Origin: Bin87 sp965207585
GTDB lineage: Bacteria > Chloroflexota > Dehalococcoidia > Lucifugimonadales > UBA3495
Direction: 5' to 3'
DNA: 64,000 bases
Assembly: GCA_965207585.1 (NCBI GenBank)
Contig: CBDBMT010000003.1
Location: forward strand, 1,984,001 to 2,048,000
Part shown: positions 8,350 through 16,569 of the stretch, in pieces
Numbering within the stretch: the stretch's first letter is position 1
Layout of the letters: every line of letters begins with the position of its first letter
Program-made: the position numbers and the translations under genes
The notes under the pieces: generated by a model
Database searches by the model: none
Told to the model about the DNA's origin: nothing
The model's input: the letters and a program-made list of their open reading frames with translations, nothing else

Positions 8350-8574
8350 TTACAGCCCCTTGTTGTAACGCCAGCTTTTCAGGCGACGGGAGATTTCCTG
8401 CCAAGTCGCGCTGGGTTTATAGCCGGCCGTACGAAAGCTCCAGCCGAAAATGCTGCGCACGTCGTTGATGACGAGGTTGTACGTCATGCTGCTGCCCTCG
8501 ATGAAGCAAGGGCAATTCTTGTGTCCACGCGGGCAGCGGTTGCCGTTTCCGCTGAAATGCGGTAGGGTTGCCAT
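8350..8574 (-). CDS. Small Cys-rich hypothetical protein
   Basis: A 74-aa protein from ATG 8574, preceded by GGAAGGAG with eight bases of spacing. Residues 12-24 hold three cysteines and a His (CPRGHKNCPC), a possible metal site; the C-terminal half is basic and aromatic. No family is recognised. It overlaps in another frame with ORF 8484-8693, which also has a strong ribosome site, so the two may be coupled or only one may be used. Confidence 0.5.
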   Translation of the reverse strand: MATLPHFSGNGNRCPRGHKNCPCFIEGSSMTYNLVINDVRSIFGWSFRTAGYKPSATWQEISRRLKSWRYNKGL

Positions 8575-8693
8575 ACAACTAGCTCCTTCCTTTGAGTGAG
8601 ATGGTTGTTGCAGCCCCGGCAGACTTCGACCCCCGCCGGGGCTTTTTCATCGGTACGCGGCGGGCCGCGCGTGTCTATTGGCTTCATAATCAC
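8484..8693 (-). CDS. Possible leader ORF with CxxC motif
   Basis: A 69-aa ORF from GTG 8693, with AGGAGG five bases upstream and a consensus-like promoter just before it. It contains VCRGCNNH (CxxC). The last third looks like an out-of-frame read of the downstream Cys-rich gene. It may encode a short leader or the true 5' part of that gene joined by a frameshift. No family recognised. Confidence 0.4.
   Translation of the reverse strand: MIMKPIDTRGPPRTDEKAPAGVEVCRGCNNHLTQRKELVVWQPYRISAETATAARVDTRIALASSRAAA
8612..8647 (+). terminator. Hairpin with T-run (plus orientation)
   Basis: Perfect nine-base stem AGCCCCGGC/GCCGGGGCT with a 14-base loop, followed by TTTT on the plus strand. It resembles a rho-independent terminator, but no plus-strand gene reads into it. 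On the minus strand it lies between the GTG at 8693 and the ATG at 8574, so it may instead act in that leader. Confidence 0.5.
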
Positions 8694-8720
8694 CGTTGCC
8701 TCCTATCAACGATGCGCAAT

Positions 8721-8749
8721 ATTTAACATATCGGAGGTTACGTTGTCAA
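8721..8749 (-). promoter_or_regulatory. Sigma70-type promoter
   Basis: On the minus strand: TTGACA (8744-8749), a 17-base spacer, then TTAAAT (8721-8726). The predicted start lies about 20 bases before the AGGAGG of the GTG at 8693. It sits in an AT-rich stretch of about 280 bases (8694-8974) in which I see no convincing gene. Confidence 0.65.
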
Positions 8750-8974
8750 CTCAGTAAATAACCAACATGGCATAAAAAAGGATCTCCAAAAGGATCTATC
8801 CAAATATTGGTACACTGTATTGTCGATCAAAAGTTTCCTAGAGTGTCAAGATCGCCTTGGGAAACTGGATCTTTCTCGACAGTTGGCAACTTCCAACAAC
8901 CAAATGAAAAGGTGCCCTTGTCAAGCACCTTGGCGTCCCCTGCCGTGTTGGTAGTAAAATCCATGGTGGCTGCA

Positions 8975-9514
8975 TCACCGACGACTTTGCGACCAAGGCG
9001 GAACTCTGTCAAGGCAATATTCCGCGGCTCCATAAAAACCGTACGTAAAGAAATCAGGAGGTGATTGCATAATCTTCTGGCAATGACGGGGTTCGCGTTC
9101 AGTGAGTAGCCGACCTTCGCAGTACGCTGCTCCGTATTCAGTCCAACCGGTTGCGTTGAGCAGGGTCTGTTTCAAATTTTGTTGCATCATGAGATTGACT
9201 TGGGAGTATGTGTTTTGGGCCTCTTGGTAACCGGAACTGGCCGGGTCTACGGCTCGAGATAGTTGCGTCATTTCGCTAGCGAACTGAGCGTTGCTACGCT
9301 GCATGGCGTCGACGATTTCCCAATAGACGTAACGTTTGCTGTGGCAGTCGGCTGCTGTAGGGAGTACGCGGGAATACTCAAGCTGCCGTGCGAGGTACCA
9401 GTCCTCAACGGTTTCAGCCGCCGCTTGTGAGCACCCAGAGTATGAAAAAGCCACCACGGCGATAATGGCGGCATAAAGGGCAAGTGTGAGGTTCATCCTC
9501 CGTGCGCAGTACAT
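8975..9514 (-). CDS. Secreted or lipoprotein-like hypothetical protein
   Basis: A 179-aa protein from ATG 9514, chosen because AGGAAG lies eight bases upstream. The N-terminus is a signal sequence (NLTLALYAAIIAVVAFSY) ending at a possible lipobox Cys (YSGC). The mature part is helical and Cys-containing (ADCHSKRYVYWEIVDAMQRS; a YCEGRLLTEREPRHC pair). I know no family for it. An overlapping 68-aa frame at 8827-9033 could be a frameshifted extension, but evidence is weak. Confidence 0.6.
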   Translation of the reverse strand: MYCARRMNLTLALYAAIIAVVAFSYSGCSQAAAETVEDWYLARQLEYSRVLPTAADCHSKRYVYWEIVDAMQRSNAQFASEMTQLSRAVDPASSGYQEAQNTYSQVNLMMQQNLKQTLLNATGWTEYGAAYCEGRLLTEREPRHCQKIMQSPPDFFTYGFYGAAEYCLDRVPPWSQSRR

Positions 9515-9549
9515 AATAGTCTTCCTTTGCGTTCCACTTGGGCGGGTGT

Positions 9550-9810
9550 TCACTCCCGGAACCGCTCCGGTATCCGTCCGCGACGGCGGCGCACTTCATC
9601 AAACTCGGCGCGGGTCAGGCCGGTTTGAACGAGGATGATCCCCACCGTTCTGGGCGAAACTTCTCCGCTGTGCCTCGGCACTTCCGTTATCAGCCCTAAT
9701 CGCCGATGCCGGAAGACAGTGTGATCACCGCCTTCGAGTTCGCTGAAGTTGAGCCGGCGCAAAACTCGCAACAGCTCCCGACGAGTGACGCCCGGTATGT
9801 ACGGAGGCAT
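9550..9810 (-). CDS. hicA: HicA-family toxin, second locus
   Basis: An 86-aa HicA-type protein: GVTRRELLRVLRRLNF, catalytic His in GGDHTVF (H30), EVPRHSGEVSPRTVGIIL, and a charged C-terminal tail (RRRRGRIPERF). It follows a HicB-like gene with a three-base gap on the same strand. Its sequence differs clearly from the hicA at 7766, so this is a separate system rather than a recent copy. Confidence 0.85.
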   Translation of the reverse strand: MPPYIPGVTRRELLRVLRRLNFSELEGGDHTVFRHRRLGLITEVPRHSGEVSPRTVGIILVQTGLTRAEFDEVRRRRGRIPERFRE

Positions 9811-9813
9811 TGG

Positions 9814-10143
9814 CTATTTCACTGCCAGCCACGGCCTTATAAGCTTCGGAGCAACCTCGCAGACGTAATACTCCAGGCCCTCTTGCTCACATTCCGCCAC
9901 CAACTCCGCGATTTTGGCTTTCCCGATCTCGCGCAGTTCTGCCCGGCGTGCCGGATCGTCATCGCCGGGAAGCGGATACATTTGCGCCATAGCCATGGCG
10001 TCGGCAATCATCTTCAGCGCTTCATCCCGGTCTTTGCCCTGGGAAACGGCGCCGGGGATGCCGGGGCAGAGGACGGCAAAGTCGTCGTCCGATTCGATGA
10101 GGATGACTTCGTAAAGGTCGTTGATATTGTCCGCTGTTGTCAT
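9814..10143 (-). CDS. HicB-like antitoxin
   Basis: A 109-aa protein from ATG 10143, which has TAGGAG six bases upstream. The HicB-type core reads YEVILIESDDDFAVLCPGIPGAVSQGKDRDEALKMIADAM. A longer C-terminal part (YYVCEVAPKLIRPWLAVK) follows. Together with the adjacent hicA it forms a toxin-antitoxin pair. The N-terminal beta strand with D-D-D-F in place of a catalytic motif matches the inactive RNase H-like fold of the family. Confidence 0.8.
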   Translation of the reverse strand: MTTADNINDLYEVILIESDDDFAVLCPGIPGAVSQGKDRDEALKMIADAMAMAQMYPLPGDDDPARRAELREIGKAKIAELVAECEQEGLEYYVCEVAPKLIRPWLAVK

Positions 10144-10151
10144 CACTGCTC

Positions 10152-10499
10152 CTATAGATACGGCGCAGGTCGGACTACTGCCGCAGCGGTGGGGCATCCA
10201 GTGGCCACTATTTCCTCATACAGACCATCCAGCCATTCTTCAGTGCTTCGATTGACCGGGATAACTCCGTCCACCAGCGCCTCGTGGATGGCGTCGGCAA
10301 TCATGTCCAGCGCGTCCTGGGGGTCCCGGCCGGCGCTGACAGCATCCATGGATGGACAGAAAACCGCCCACGGAGTACCGGGGCTGTCGCCGCTGGTATC
10401 GCAAACCAGCAGCACCTCGTATCCGTATTCTACCGGAGCGTGGTCAGCCCATTCCGCCGCCAGAGATTCGTCCGCGTGAGTCAGCAGAGCCAACGCCAT
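10152..10499 (-). CDS. HicB-like protein, third copy in region
   Basis: A 115-aa protein with a HicB-type core (YEVLLVCDTSGDSPGTPWAV, then DAVSAGRDPQDALDMIADAI), preceded by a 25-residue acidic extension. It lies directly upstream of the second hicB/hicA pair on the same strand, nine bases from the next start. It may be a duplicated antitoxin or a regulator of the locus. It has no toxin of its own in the window. Confidence 0.7.
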   Translation of the reverse strand: MALALLTHADESLAAEWADHAPVEYGYEVLLVCDTSGDSPGTPWAVFCPSMDAVSAGRDPQDALDMIADAIHEALVDGVIPVNRSTEEWLDGLYEEIVATGCPTAAAVVRPAPYL

Positions 10500-10540
10500 G
10501 ATGTCACCTGCCTTTTGAGTAGTGGTAGCGTCTGCCGCGA

Positions 10541-11350
10541 TCAGATCATAAAGTTCATCTCGCCGACGATGCGCTCGCCCAGCGCGCGGTCGCCTTCGAT
10601 GGCTACTGAGCCGTTGGTCAGGGCGTGCTCGGCGGACCAGCGGCCGGTGCCCAGCGCGTTGAAAGGTTCGAGGCCCATGGTTAGCCGGACCGTGGGCGAG
10701 GCTGGGGCGGCGTCCATGCGGTGGGCGCGGCCGCCGTCCATGTTCAGGGCGATGCCGCCGCCCACTTCGCCGGTGATCTCGAAGACGACCGTTGTACCGT
10801 CGTCGGGCCGGACCTTGCGGCCCACCACGAAGGGCATGGCCATCTCGGTGCGGCCGTAGGCGTGCTGGGCCACAGGGCCGCCCAGGTGGCCGGGGATGCC
10901 CAGGGTGCGCCGCATATCCTGCTCGTGGACCCAGGCGTCGTAGATGCGGATGGCGAGAAGGTCGGTGTAGGGGCCGCTGCCCAGGGGGTTGGGAGTTTCG
11001 ACAGCGAAGTCGGCTTCGGTCATGGCGCGCAGCACGCCCAGCCGCTCGGCGGTGATTTCGCGGAACTCAGCCAGCACGTCGGCGCCGCTGAACTGCCGGC
11101 GATAGTCAACCAGCACCTCGTTGCCCTGCCCCACTTCGTTGCGCACGTGGGAGGTGTCCGCCGGTTCGTGGGCCGGCGCCGGCCGGCCGAGGAGACGGCA
11201 CTCGCTGCCCACCAGGTGCGACACCTGGTCCTGCACCGACCAGCCGGGGCACTCCGTGGGCAACGTCCACTGCTCCTGGGTCAGGTCACCGCACAGCCCG
11301 TCGATGGACTGCCACACCGTTTCCATCAGGTCAACCATTTGCTGGGACAT
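10541..11350 (-). CDS. Maleylpyruvate isomerase-family (mycothiol-type) protein
   Basis: A 269-aa protein of the MDMPI/DinB-like fold. The N-terminal four-helix bundle holds the metal/thiol-binding region LPTECPGWSVQDQVSHLVGSE, where the His is a typical Zn ligand. A C-terminal SCP2-like beta domain includes FEITGEVGGGIALNMDGGRAHR. Relatives catalyse mycothiol-dependent isomerisation in aromatic ring breakdown, but most are uncharacterised. It is downstream of the dioxygenase genes, which fits an aromatic-catabolism role by context. The start has GGAG nine bases upstream. Confidence 0.85.
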   Translation of the reverse strand: MSQQMVDLMETVWQSIDGLCGDLTQEQWTLPTECPGWSVQDQVSHLVGSECRLLGRPAPAHEPADTSHVRNEVGQGNEVLVDYRRQFSGADVLAEFREITAERLGVLRAMTEADFAVETPNPLGSGPYTDLLAIRIYDAWVHEQDMRRTLGIPGHLGGPVAQHAYGRTEMAMPFVVGRKVRPDDGTTVVFEITGEVGGGIALNMDGGRAHRMDAAPASPTVRLTMGLEPFNALGTGRWSAEHALTNGSVAIEGDRALGERIVGEMNFMI

Positions 11351-11434
11351 CGCTCATCACTCCACAAATAAATTTCGCGCCAGCGGCGCGTTCGTTGAAA
11401 ACCGCGTTTGCGTGTGACACGACACGCGCCGGCA

Positions 11435-11653
11435 TTATCGCACCCAGCGACACTCCGGCAAATGGCCCCGGTAGCCACGGTCGGGGCAGGTGCAGCCGAT
11501 ATCCTCGCGGCGTTGGTAGCCGAGCGATTCCAGCCAACCGTCGAAACCCGGGTAGAACCCGTAGCCCTCATCTATGGACCGGTATCCGGCCCGGAGGGCG
11601 GCCAGAATTTCGTCCGCCTCGGGGACTTGCAAGACTGCGTTCGCGTTGGTCAT
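11435..11653 (-). CDS. Small Cys/His-motif protein, hypothetical
   Basis: A 72-aa protein from ATG 11653 (MTNANAVLQVPEADEILAAL). The C-terminus carries CTCPDRGYRGHLPEC, three cysteines and one His that could bind a metal. It begins five bases after the stop of the preceding small gene, so the two are probably co-expressed. No family name is recognised. Confidence 0.55.
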   Translation of the reverse strand: MTNANAVLQVPEADEILAALRAGYRSIDEGYGFYPGFDGWLESLGYQRREDIGCTCPDRGYRGHLPECRWVR

Positions 11654-11658
11654 GGCGA

Positions 11659-11862
11659 TCAGCCGGCCAGGAGTTCGAGCACGTCCTGGGCGAAGACCAT
11701 GTCCTCCTCGCCGACCTGGTCGGGGTCGTCGGGGCTGGTCAGGTAGCGCACGAACAGCCATACGCCGTCGCGGGGGTTAGAGACCACCTCGGCGGTGGCT
11801 CCGCTGTAGAGGCCCACCCTCTGCCCTGGCTCCACTTCAAACAGATTTACTATGTCGGCCAT
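11659..11862 (-). CDS. Small hypothetical protein, SH3-like barrel
   Basis: A 67-aa protein with alternating short strands (VEPGQRVGLYSGATAEVVSN, then GVWLFVRYLTS) and an acidic C-terminal helix, reminiscent of a small SH3-like barrel. Domain naming is inference only. It lies between the dioxygenase beta subunit and the Cys/His mini-gene, all on the minus strand. The upstream ribosome site is weak (GGTGAT). Confidence 0.55.
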   Translation of the reverse strand: MADIVNLFEVEPGQRVGLYSGATAEVVSNPRDGVWLFVRYLTSPDDPDQVGEEDMVFAQDVLELLAG

Positions 11863-11948
11863 ATCACATCACCAGGTAACTGCGGGAGATTATCTCGGGA
11901 ATCGACCGCCCAGCAGCGCCTCGCATGAGACGCCCGAAGCACCGCCGA

Positions 11949-12497
11949 TCAGAAGAAGAACGTCAGGTTTTTCGCCAGCAGCACGTTCTGGTCGAGGAAG
12001 ACCTGCCGCTGTGCGATGCGCCACTGGCCATCCACCCGGCGCAGCCTGTCTTCCCGGCGGCCCACCAGGATGTCGGTTTCGGTAGCGACGCGGTTGCGGT
12101 AGATGATGAATCGGCAGCGCAGGGATACCTCTTCGGCATCCGCGGCGCCGGGCGTCGCCTCGGTGATCTCCACATTGGTTACCAGATGGGAGAGGCGAGA
12201 CAGGGGTTCCTCGGCCCAGTGGACGCCGGTGAGGATCTGCCGGACCCTTTGGGTCAGCGTCGTCTTGCCCTCGTCGAACCAGTTGATGTCCTGGCCCTCC
12301 CGGGTGAACTCGCGCTCCAGCTCGCCGAACTTGACGTTGCGGCGCATGGGAACCCAGTAGCGCACGTCGTCGGTGAGCAGGTCCAACCATTCTTCGTACT
12401 GGCGGTCGTCCAGCAGGTTGGCCTCGTGGTATAGGAACGCCTCGACGTCCTGCTTGAGCAGGAGCATCGCCAGGGGGTCGTTGGCAACAACCATCAT
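11949..12497 (-). CDS. Aromatic-ring-hydroxylating dioxygenase, beta subunit
   Basis: A 182-aa protein of the SnoaL/NTF2-like beta-subunit family: EAFLYHEANLLDDRQYEEWLDLL, YWVPMRRN, RLSHLVTNVEI and a C-terminal RVDGQWRIAQRQVFLDQ. It has no metal centre; in known enzymes it packs under the alpha trimer and can affect substrate choice. Its ATG lies five bases after the alpha-subunit stop. AGGTGG overlaps the start, so the second Met could also be used. Confidence 0.9.
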   Translation of the reverse strand: MMVVANDPLAMLLLKQDVEAFLYHEANLLDDRQYEEWLDLLTDDVRYWVPMRRNVKFGELEREFTREGQDINWFDEGKTTLTQRVRQILTGVHWAEEPLSRLSHLVTNVEITEATPGAADAEEVSLRCRFIIYRNRVATETDILVGRREDRLRRVDGQWRIAQRQVFLDQNVLLAKNLTFFF

Positions 12498-12502
12498 GCC
12501 AC

Positions 12503-13879
12503 CTAACAGGCCGAGCCGTTGTTGCGCCAGGTGGCCAGCTCGTCCCAGTCCCGCGCCGCCATGAACTCACGCCAGCGATTGTAAAAGCCCCGCTGGTTCT
12601 GCTCACCGGCCCGGGCCTTGGTGGTGTCGAGCACGGTGCCTTCGAGCTTCAGGCCGCCGTCTTCGAAATCGGTGACGGCGTAGCCCATGCCCATCTGATA
12701 GTTGTAGTGGTGCCGGCGGGCCATGGCGCCCCGGCTGGCGGCGTGGGCGTAGTTCCAGTTTTCCATGTCGTCCTGCTCGGTCAGGCCGGCGGGACCGGAG
12801 TACCGGATGTAGTACTGGCGCAGGAACTCCTTGACCTCCGGCGGCGCGGAGGCGTCCACCAGGAACCAGCGCCACACCTCGGTCTGGTCGGGGCCGCGTG
12901 GATGCCACACGGCGATGCTCCGCGGCTGGCGGGGCAGGAAGGACATGTTGGGGAAGATCGTTCCCGGCCCGGCCAGGATGCGCCACAGCTGCCCCTGCCG
13001 CTCCTTGCGAGCGATCTCGCACTGGTAGAAGTAATCCGACACGATGGGGTCGTTCTGGTAGGAGGGCACTGGTTGGGCGTCCTCGGGCCGCAGGAACATC
13101 ACGGTGCCGTGGCCACGCTCGGGGAAGGATACGTCCAGGGATTTGGCCCCTTCACGTTCGCTGTTGTCGCGGCGACCCTGCCCGGAGGGGCCGATGCCCA
13201 CGAGGTCAACGGAACGGTGGCTGATGTTGTGGTAGCGGTCGCCGATGAAGTTCTCGGCGGGGAACTTCCAGTTGCTGGGCACCATCCACTTCTCAATGCC
13301 GCCGATGATCTCGGTGCCACCCTCGGTGCCGTCCCACCCATCAAAGAGGATGTCCAGGTAGGTGCGGAAGCCGCCGATGTATTCCAAAAAGTCGGGGGCG
13401 TTGGCGTCCCAGGTGGCCCAGATGCCGCCCTTGTAGTTGACCATGCGGGGCACGCGGATCAGACCCCACTGGGATTTGTCCAGCTCTTCGTGGTAGGCGT
13501 CCTTGTAGAAGGGCACGCCCACCAGGGCGCCGTCGGTGGCGAAGCTCCAGCCGTGGTAGGGGCAGGTGAAAATGGGCGTGTTGCCCTCGTCGTACCGGCA
13601 GACCTTCATGCCCCGGTGCATGCACGAATTGAGAAACACGTGGATCTCGCCCTGGCGGTCGCGGCACAGGATCACCGACTCCTCTCCCATGGAGGACACA
13701 AAGAAATCGCCCGGCTTGGCGACCTGGCTCTCGTGGCCGACGAAGAGCCAAGCGCGGGTGAAGATGCGCTCCTGTTCCTCGGCGTAGATGTCGGAATTTA
13801 CGAAGATCTCGCGGCTGACCATGCCGTTATCCTGGTCAACCAGTCCACTGTAACTGCTGGGCTGGAACGTAATCGCCAT
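12503..13879 (-). CDS. Rieske non-heme iron dioxygenase, alpha subunit
   Basis: A 458-aa protein starting at ATG 13879, with GGAGG seven bases upstream. Rieske [2Fe-2S] ligands are C86-x-H88 (CMHRG) and C106-x-x-H109 (CPYHGW). The mononuclear iron site is DRYHNISH, with H217 and H221, and an Asp-rich bridge (QDDMENW) lies near residue 385. It would insert O2 into an aromatic ring with electrons from a reductase/ferredoxin not found in this window. It is paired with the beta subunit and an MDMPI-family gene in one minus-strand run. Confidence 0.93.
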   Translation of the reverse strand: MAITFQPSSYSGLVDQDNGMVSREIFVNSDIYAEEQERIFTRAWLFVGHESQVAKPGDFFVSSMGEESVILCRDRQGEIHVFLNSCMHRGMKVCRYDEGNTPIFTCPYHGWSFATDGALVGVPFYKDAYHEELDKSQWGLIRVPRMVNYKGGIWATWDANAPDFLEYIGGFRTYLDILFDGWDGTEGGTEIIGGIEKWMVPSNWKFPAENFIGDRYHNISHRSVDLVGIGPSGQGRRDNSEREGAKSLDVSFPERGHGTVMFLRPEDAQPVPSYQNDPIVSDYFYQCEIARKERQGQLWRILAGPGTIFPNMSFLPRQPRSIAVWHPRGPDQTEVWRWFLVDASAPPEVKEFLRQYYIRYSGPAGLTEQDDMENWNYAHAASRGAMARRHHYNYQMGMGYAVTDFEDGGLKLEGTVLDTTKARAGEQNQRGFYNRWREFMAARDWDELATWRNNGSAC

Positions 13880-13943
13880 GTTGTTCCTCCGGGCGCGGCT
13901 CGCCGGCTCGAATGGTATCACACCACCATTGGGCTTGTACCTG

Positions 13944-14837
13944 CTACTGGGCGGTCAGGGTGACTCCCGCCAACGCTTCCAGCACTCGCGCGACGATGGG
14001 ATAGCCTTCGTCTCCCCAGCCCTCGGCCTGGGCTTGCTTGTACAGGGCGTCGGCCACCGAGCCGGTGCCGGCCGGAGCCTCCAGCCGCTCCGCCAGGGCG
14101 CAGGCCAGAGCCACGTCCTTGGCCACGATGTCCAGCGTGCCGCCCGCTTCGAAACTCCGATTCAGGATGCTGTTGGGTATGGCGTTGAAAGCGCGGCTGG
14201 CGCCGGCGCTGACCGGCACGATCTCGGCCAGGACCGCCGGGTCCACGCCGCCCATGCTGGCCATCAACATCCCCTCAATGGCGGCGATGAGATTGGTGTA
14301 GCCCATATACTGCGTGGCTAACTTGGCGACGCAGCCGGCTCCGGACGGTCCGACGTAGAACACCTGCGCCGCGACGGCGTCCAGCGTGGTCCGGACGGAC
14401 TCGAACACAGTCCGCTCGCCGCCGATCATCATGGTCATGGTGGGCGGGCGTCCGCTCACCGGCGCGTCCAGCATGGTCAGGCCGCGCTCGGAACAGGCGG
14501 TGGACACGCGGCGGGCGACGTCGGGGTCGTTGGTGGTGGTGTCCACCAGCACCGTGCCGTCAGCCATGGCGGACAGCACGCCGGCCTCGTTGCCCAGCAG
14601 CACCGATTCCACCTGGGTTGGGCCGGGCAGGGAGGTCCAGACGACCTCGCAATCGGCCACCGCTTGCTCGGCGCTGTCCGACCAGAGGGCGCCGCGATCC
14701 AGCAGGGGTTCCGCCGCCTCTCGCCTGATGTCGTAGACCGCCAGATCGACGCCGGCGTCCAGCAGGCAGCCGGCCATGAGGCTGCCCATGGTGCCGACGC
14801 CGATGAATGCTTGCTTGTCGGGTAGTGCGGCGCTCAT
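13944..14837 (-). CDS. NAD(P)-dependent 3-hydroxyisobutyrate dehydrogenase-like enzyme
   Basis: A 297-aa beta-hydroxyacid dehydrogenase. The Rossmann motif is GVGTMGSLMAG (residues 13-23), DAPVSG is near 124-129, and the catalytic Lys is K172 in GPSGAGCVAKLA. The Asn normally a few residues after that Lys is replaced in KLATQYMG, so the active site may be altered. Start ATG 14837 has GGGGTGAGC directly upstream. Relatives oxidise 3-hydroxyisobutyrate, tartronate semialdehyde or 6-phosphogluconate; the substrate is open. Confidence 0.85.
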   Translation of the reverse strand: MSAALPDKQAFIGVGTMGSLMAGCLLDAGVDLAVYDIRREAAEPLLDRGALWSDSAEQAVADCEVVWTSLPGPTQVESVLLGNEAGVLSAMADGTVLVDTTTNDPDVARRVSTACSERGLTMLDAPVSGRPPTMTMMIGGERTVFESVRTTLDAVAAQVFYVGPSGAGCVAKLATQYMGYTNLIAAIEGMLMASMGGVDPAVLAEIVPVSAGASRAFNAIPNSILNRSFEAGGTLDIVAKDVALACALAERLEAPAGTGSVADALYKQAQAEGWGDEGYPIVARVLEALAGVTLTAQ

Positions 14838-14852
14838 GCTCACCCCATCCAA

Positions 14853-15284
14853 TCAGTGGACTGCGGCGCAGGCCGGCAGCGACGTGTAGAAGACGGCCTG
14901 CTGCTCGAATCTCTGTTTGTAGACATCCGATATGTCGCGGACGGCGTCGATCCCAGCGTCCAGGGCGTTGGCTGGGACCAGCACGTTCAGCAGCTTGGTG
15001 GGCTCCCGGTAGAGACGTCCTTCCGTGGTGTCAAACCACTGGCCGCGAGCGTCGAGCACCGTCAGCCCGTTGGGGAAATGGGGCGTTACCGTGTCCGCCA
15101 GGAAAGATTGCCACTCTTCTTCGATAAGTGTTACCCCGCTGCCTTTCTCCAGTCCCAAATACACATTGATTTCAGTGAAGAAATCCATCCCATCGGGACA
15201 GACGGTATCGCCGCCGGCTGCGCAGCCCGCCACAAAGAGCAGGCACGCAACGGCGACGGCGATGCACGATGCCGGAAATCGCAT
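14853..15284 (-). CDS. DUF3574 lipoprotein
   Basis: A 143-aa protein with a signal peptide and lipobox (LFVAGC, Cys21). The DUF3574 pattern follows: FTEINVYLGLEKGSGVTLIEEEWQSFL, TPHFPNGLTVLDARGQW, and YKQRFEQQAVFYTS near the end. The role of the family is unknown; the protein is probably anchored outside the membrane. It lies six bases after the upstream LLM gene and before the dehydrogenase. Confidence 0.85.
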   Translation of the reverse strand: MRFPASCIAVAVACLLFVAGCAAGGDTVCPDGMDFFTEINVYLGLEKGSGVTLIEEEWQSFLADTVTPHFPNGLTVLDARGQWFDTTEGRLYREPTKLLNVLVPANALDAGIDAVRDISDVYKQRFEQQAVFYTSLPACAAVH

Positions 15285-15289
15285 CGGGC

Positions 15290-16456
15290 CTAGTAGTGGT
15301 CCACCAGAGGTATCTCGTGCAGGGCGGGAATGACCTCGCGGCCGATGAGTTCGATGGAGCGCATCACGTCCTCGTGGGCCATGGCGCCCTCGTTGCCGTA
15401 GATGTGGAGGTAGCCGGGGTTGAGGCGTTCGACAATCATGGACAGCTTTTCCCGCACGGTGTCGGGGCTGCCCACGATGATGTTGTTGGCCTCCTGCAAT
15501 TCTTCGTAGGTCATCATCCGGCCGAACCCGCCGGCGCCGGGCAGCGTCCGCTGGATGTTGACGGCCTCGCGGGACTGGTAACCGGGCGGGTCGTTGTGTT
15601 CGCGGGGGCCGCGGTTGCGGTGCTCCTGCGTCCAGAGGAACTCACGGCCGATCTCCTGGGCCTTCTCGTCGGTGTCGGCGCAGAAGATACGCAGCAAGTA
15701 GCCGAAGTGCTCAGGGCCGGGCTCGAACCCGGTCTCCCGGGCAGTGTCGATATAGACGTCGCGCAGGCGGTGGGTGTGGTCGAGCAGCGACCCCAGGTTC
15801 ATGTAGGGATGCTCGTGGCGGGCGGCCCACACGACGCTCTCCGGGCTGCTGAATCCGGGGAACCAGATGGGCGGATGGGGCTTCTGCATGGGCAGCACCC
15901 AGGGGTTGACCTTCCGGTAGTGGTAGTACTCGCCCTCGTAGCGGAAGGGCCCCGGCTCCGTCCAGCATCTGATGATCAAGTCGTGGGCTTCCTCGAAGCG
16001 GTCGCGGTTCTGCGGAGGGGCGATGCCTCCCTGCAGGGTCTCTACGGCGGTGCCGCGCACGAAGCCGGAGATGATGCGGCCGCCGGAGATGCAGTCCAGC
16101 ATGGCGATTTCCTCGGCCATGCGTACGGGGTCGTTGACGGCGATGACGTTGCCCAGGATGGCGATTTTGGCATTGCGCGTCACCTTGGCGATGACGGCGG
16201 CGTCGATGTTGACCGCGGGCTTCATGCACCAGTACGAGGCGTGGTGCTCGTTGGACATGATGCCGTCGAAGCCGTTTTGGTCGGCCCAGGTGTACTGCTC
16301 GTGGTACTGGTTATAGAGGACGTGGGCCTTCTCGGGGTCGAAGTGCGAGTTGGAGAAATCCAGCCGCCCCGACTCGTACTGTGACACATCGTCGTCGGTA
16401 ACGTGGCCATAGGGCTGTTCGGAGAACCAGAAAACTTCCACATGGTCTTTGGGCAT
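15290..16456 (-). CDS. LLM class flavin-dependent oxidoreductase
   Basis: A 388-aa bacterial luciferase-like protein: TIM-barrel elements EHHASYWCMKPAVNIDAAVIAK, NVIAVNDPVRMAEEIAMLD and GRIISGFVRG, an F-P-G-F substrate/cofactor loop, and a C-terminal helix near IGREVIPAL. Relatives are FMN-dependent monooxygenases acting on many organics. AGGAGG lies seven bases before ATG 16456. It is the first gene of the minus-strand run that includes the dioxygenase. Confidence 0.9.
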   Translation of the reverse strand: MPKDHVEVFWFSEQPYGHVTDDDVSQYESGRLDFSNSHFDPEKAHVLYNQYHEQYTWADQNGFDGIMSNEHHASYWCMKPAVNIDAAVIAKVTRNAKIAILGNVIAVNDPVRMAEEIAMLDCISGGRIISGFVRGTAVETLQGGIAPPQNRDRFEEAHDLIIRCWTEPGPFRYEGEYYHYRKVNPWVLPMQKPHPPIWFPGFSSPESVVWAARHEHPYMNLGSLLDHTHRLRDVYIDTARETGFEPGPEHFGYLLRIFCADTDEKAQEIGREFLWTQEHRNRGPREHNDPPGYQSREAVNIQRTLPGAGGFGRMMTYEELQEANNIIVGSPDTVREKLSMIVERLNPGYLHIYGNEGAMAHEDVMRSIELIGREVIPALHEIPLVDHY

Positions 16457-16569
16457 CAGGAGCCTCCTCGTTGTGGGCCGCCGGCATCAGGCCGGATCGC
16501 TGGGTCTGGTGGTTGATGGCCGCAGTATAGGGACGGGCAGAGGTGGGGACAAGTGCAGAGAACAGGCGC

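Noticed and set aside
8827..9033. 68-aa minus-strand frame with reasonable composition
   Set aside because: It overlaps the end of the signal-peptide gene, lacks a ribosome site and has no motif; kept only as a possible frameshifted extension.
12707..13963. 418-aa plus-strand open frame
   Set aside because: Antisense shadow of the Rieske alpha-subunit gene.
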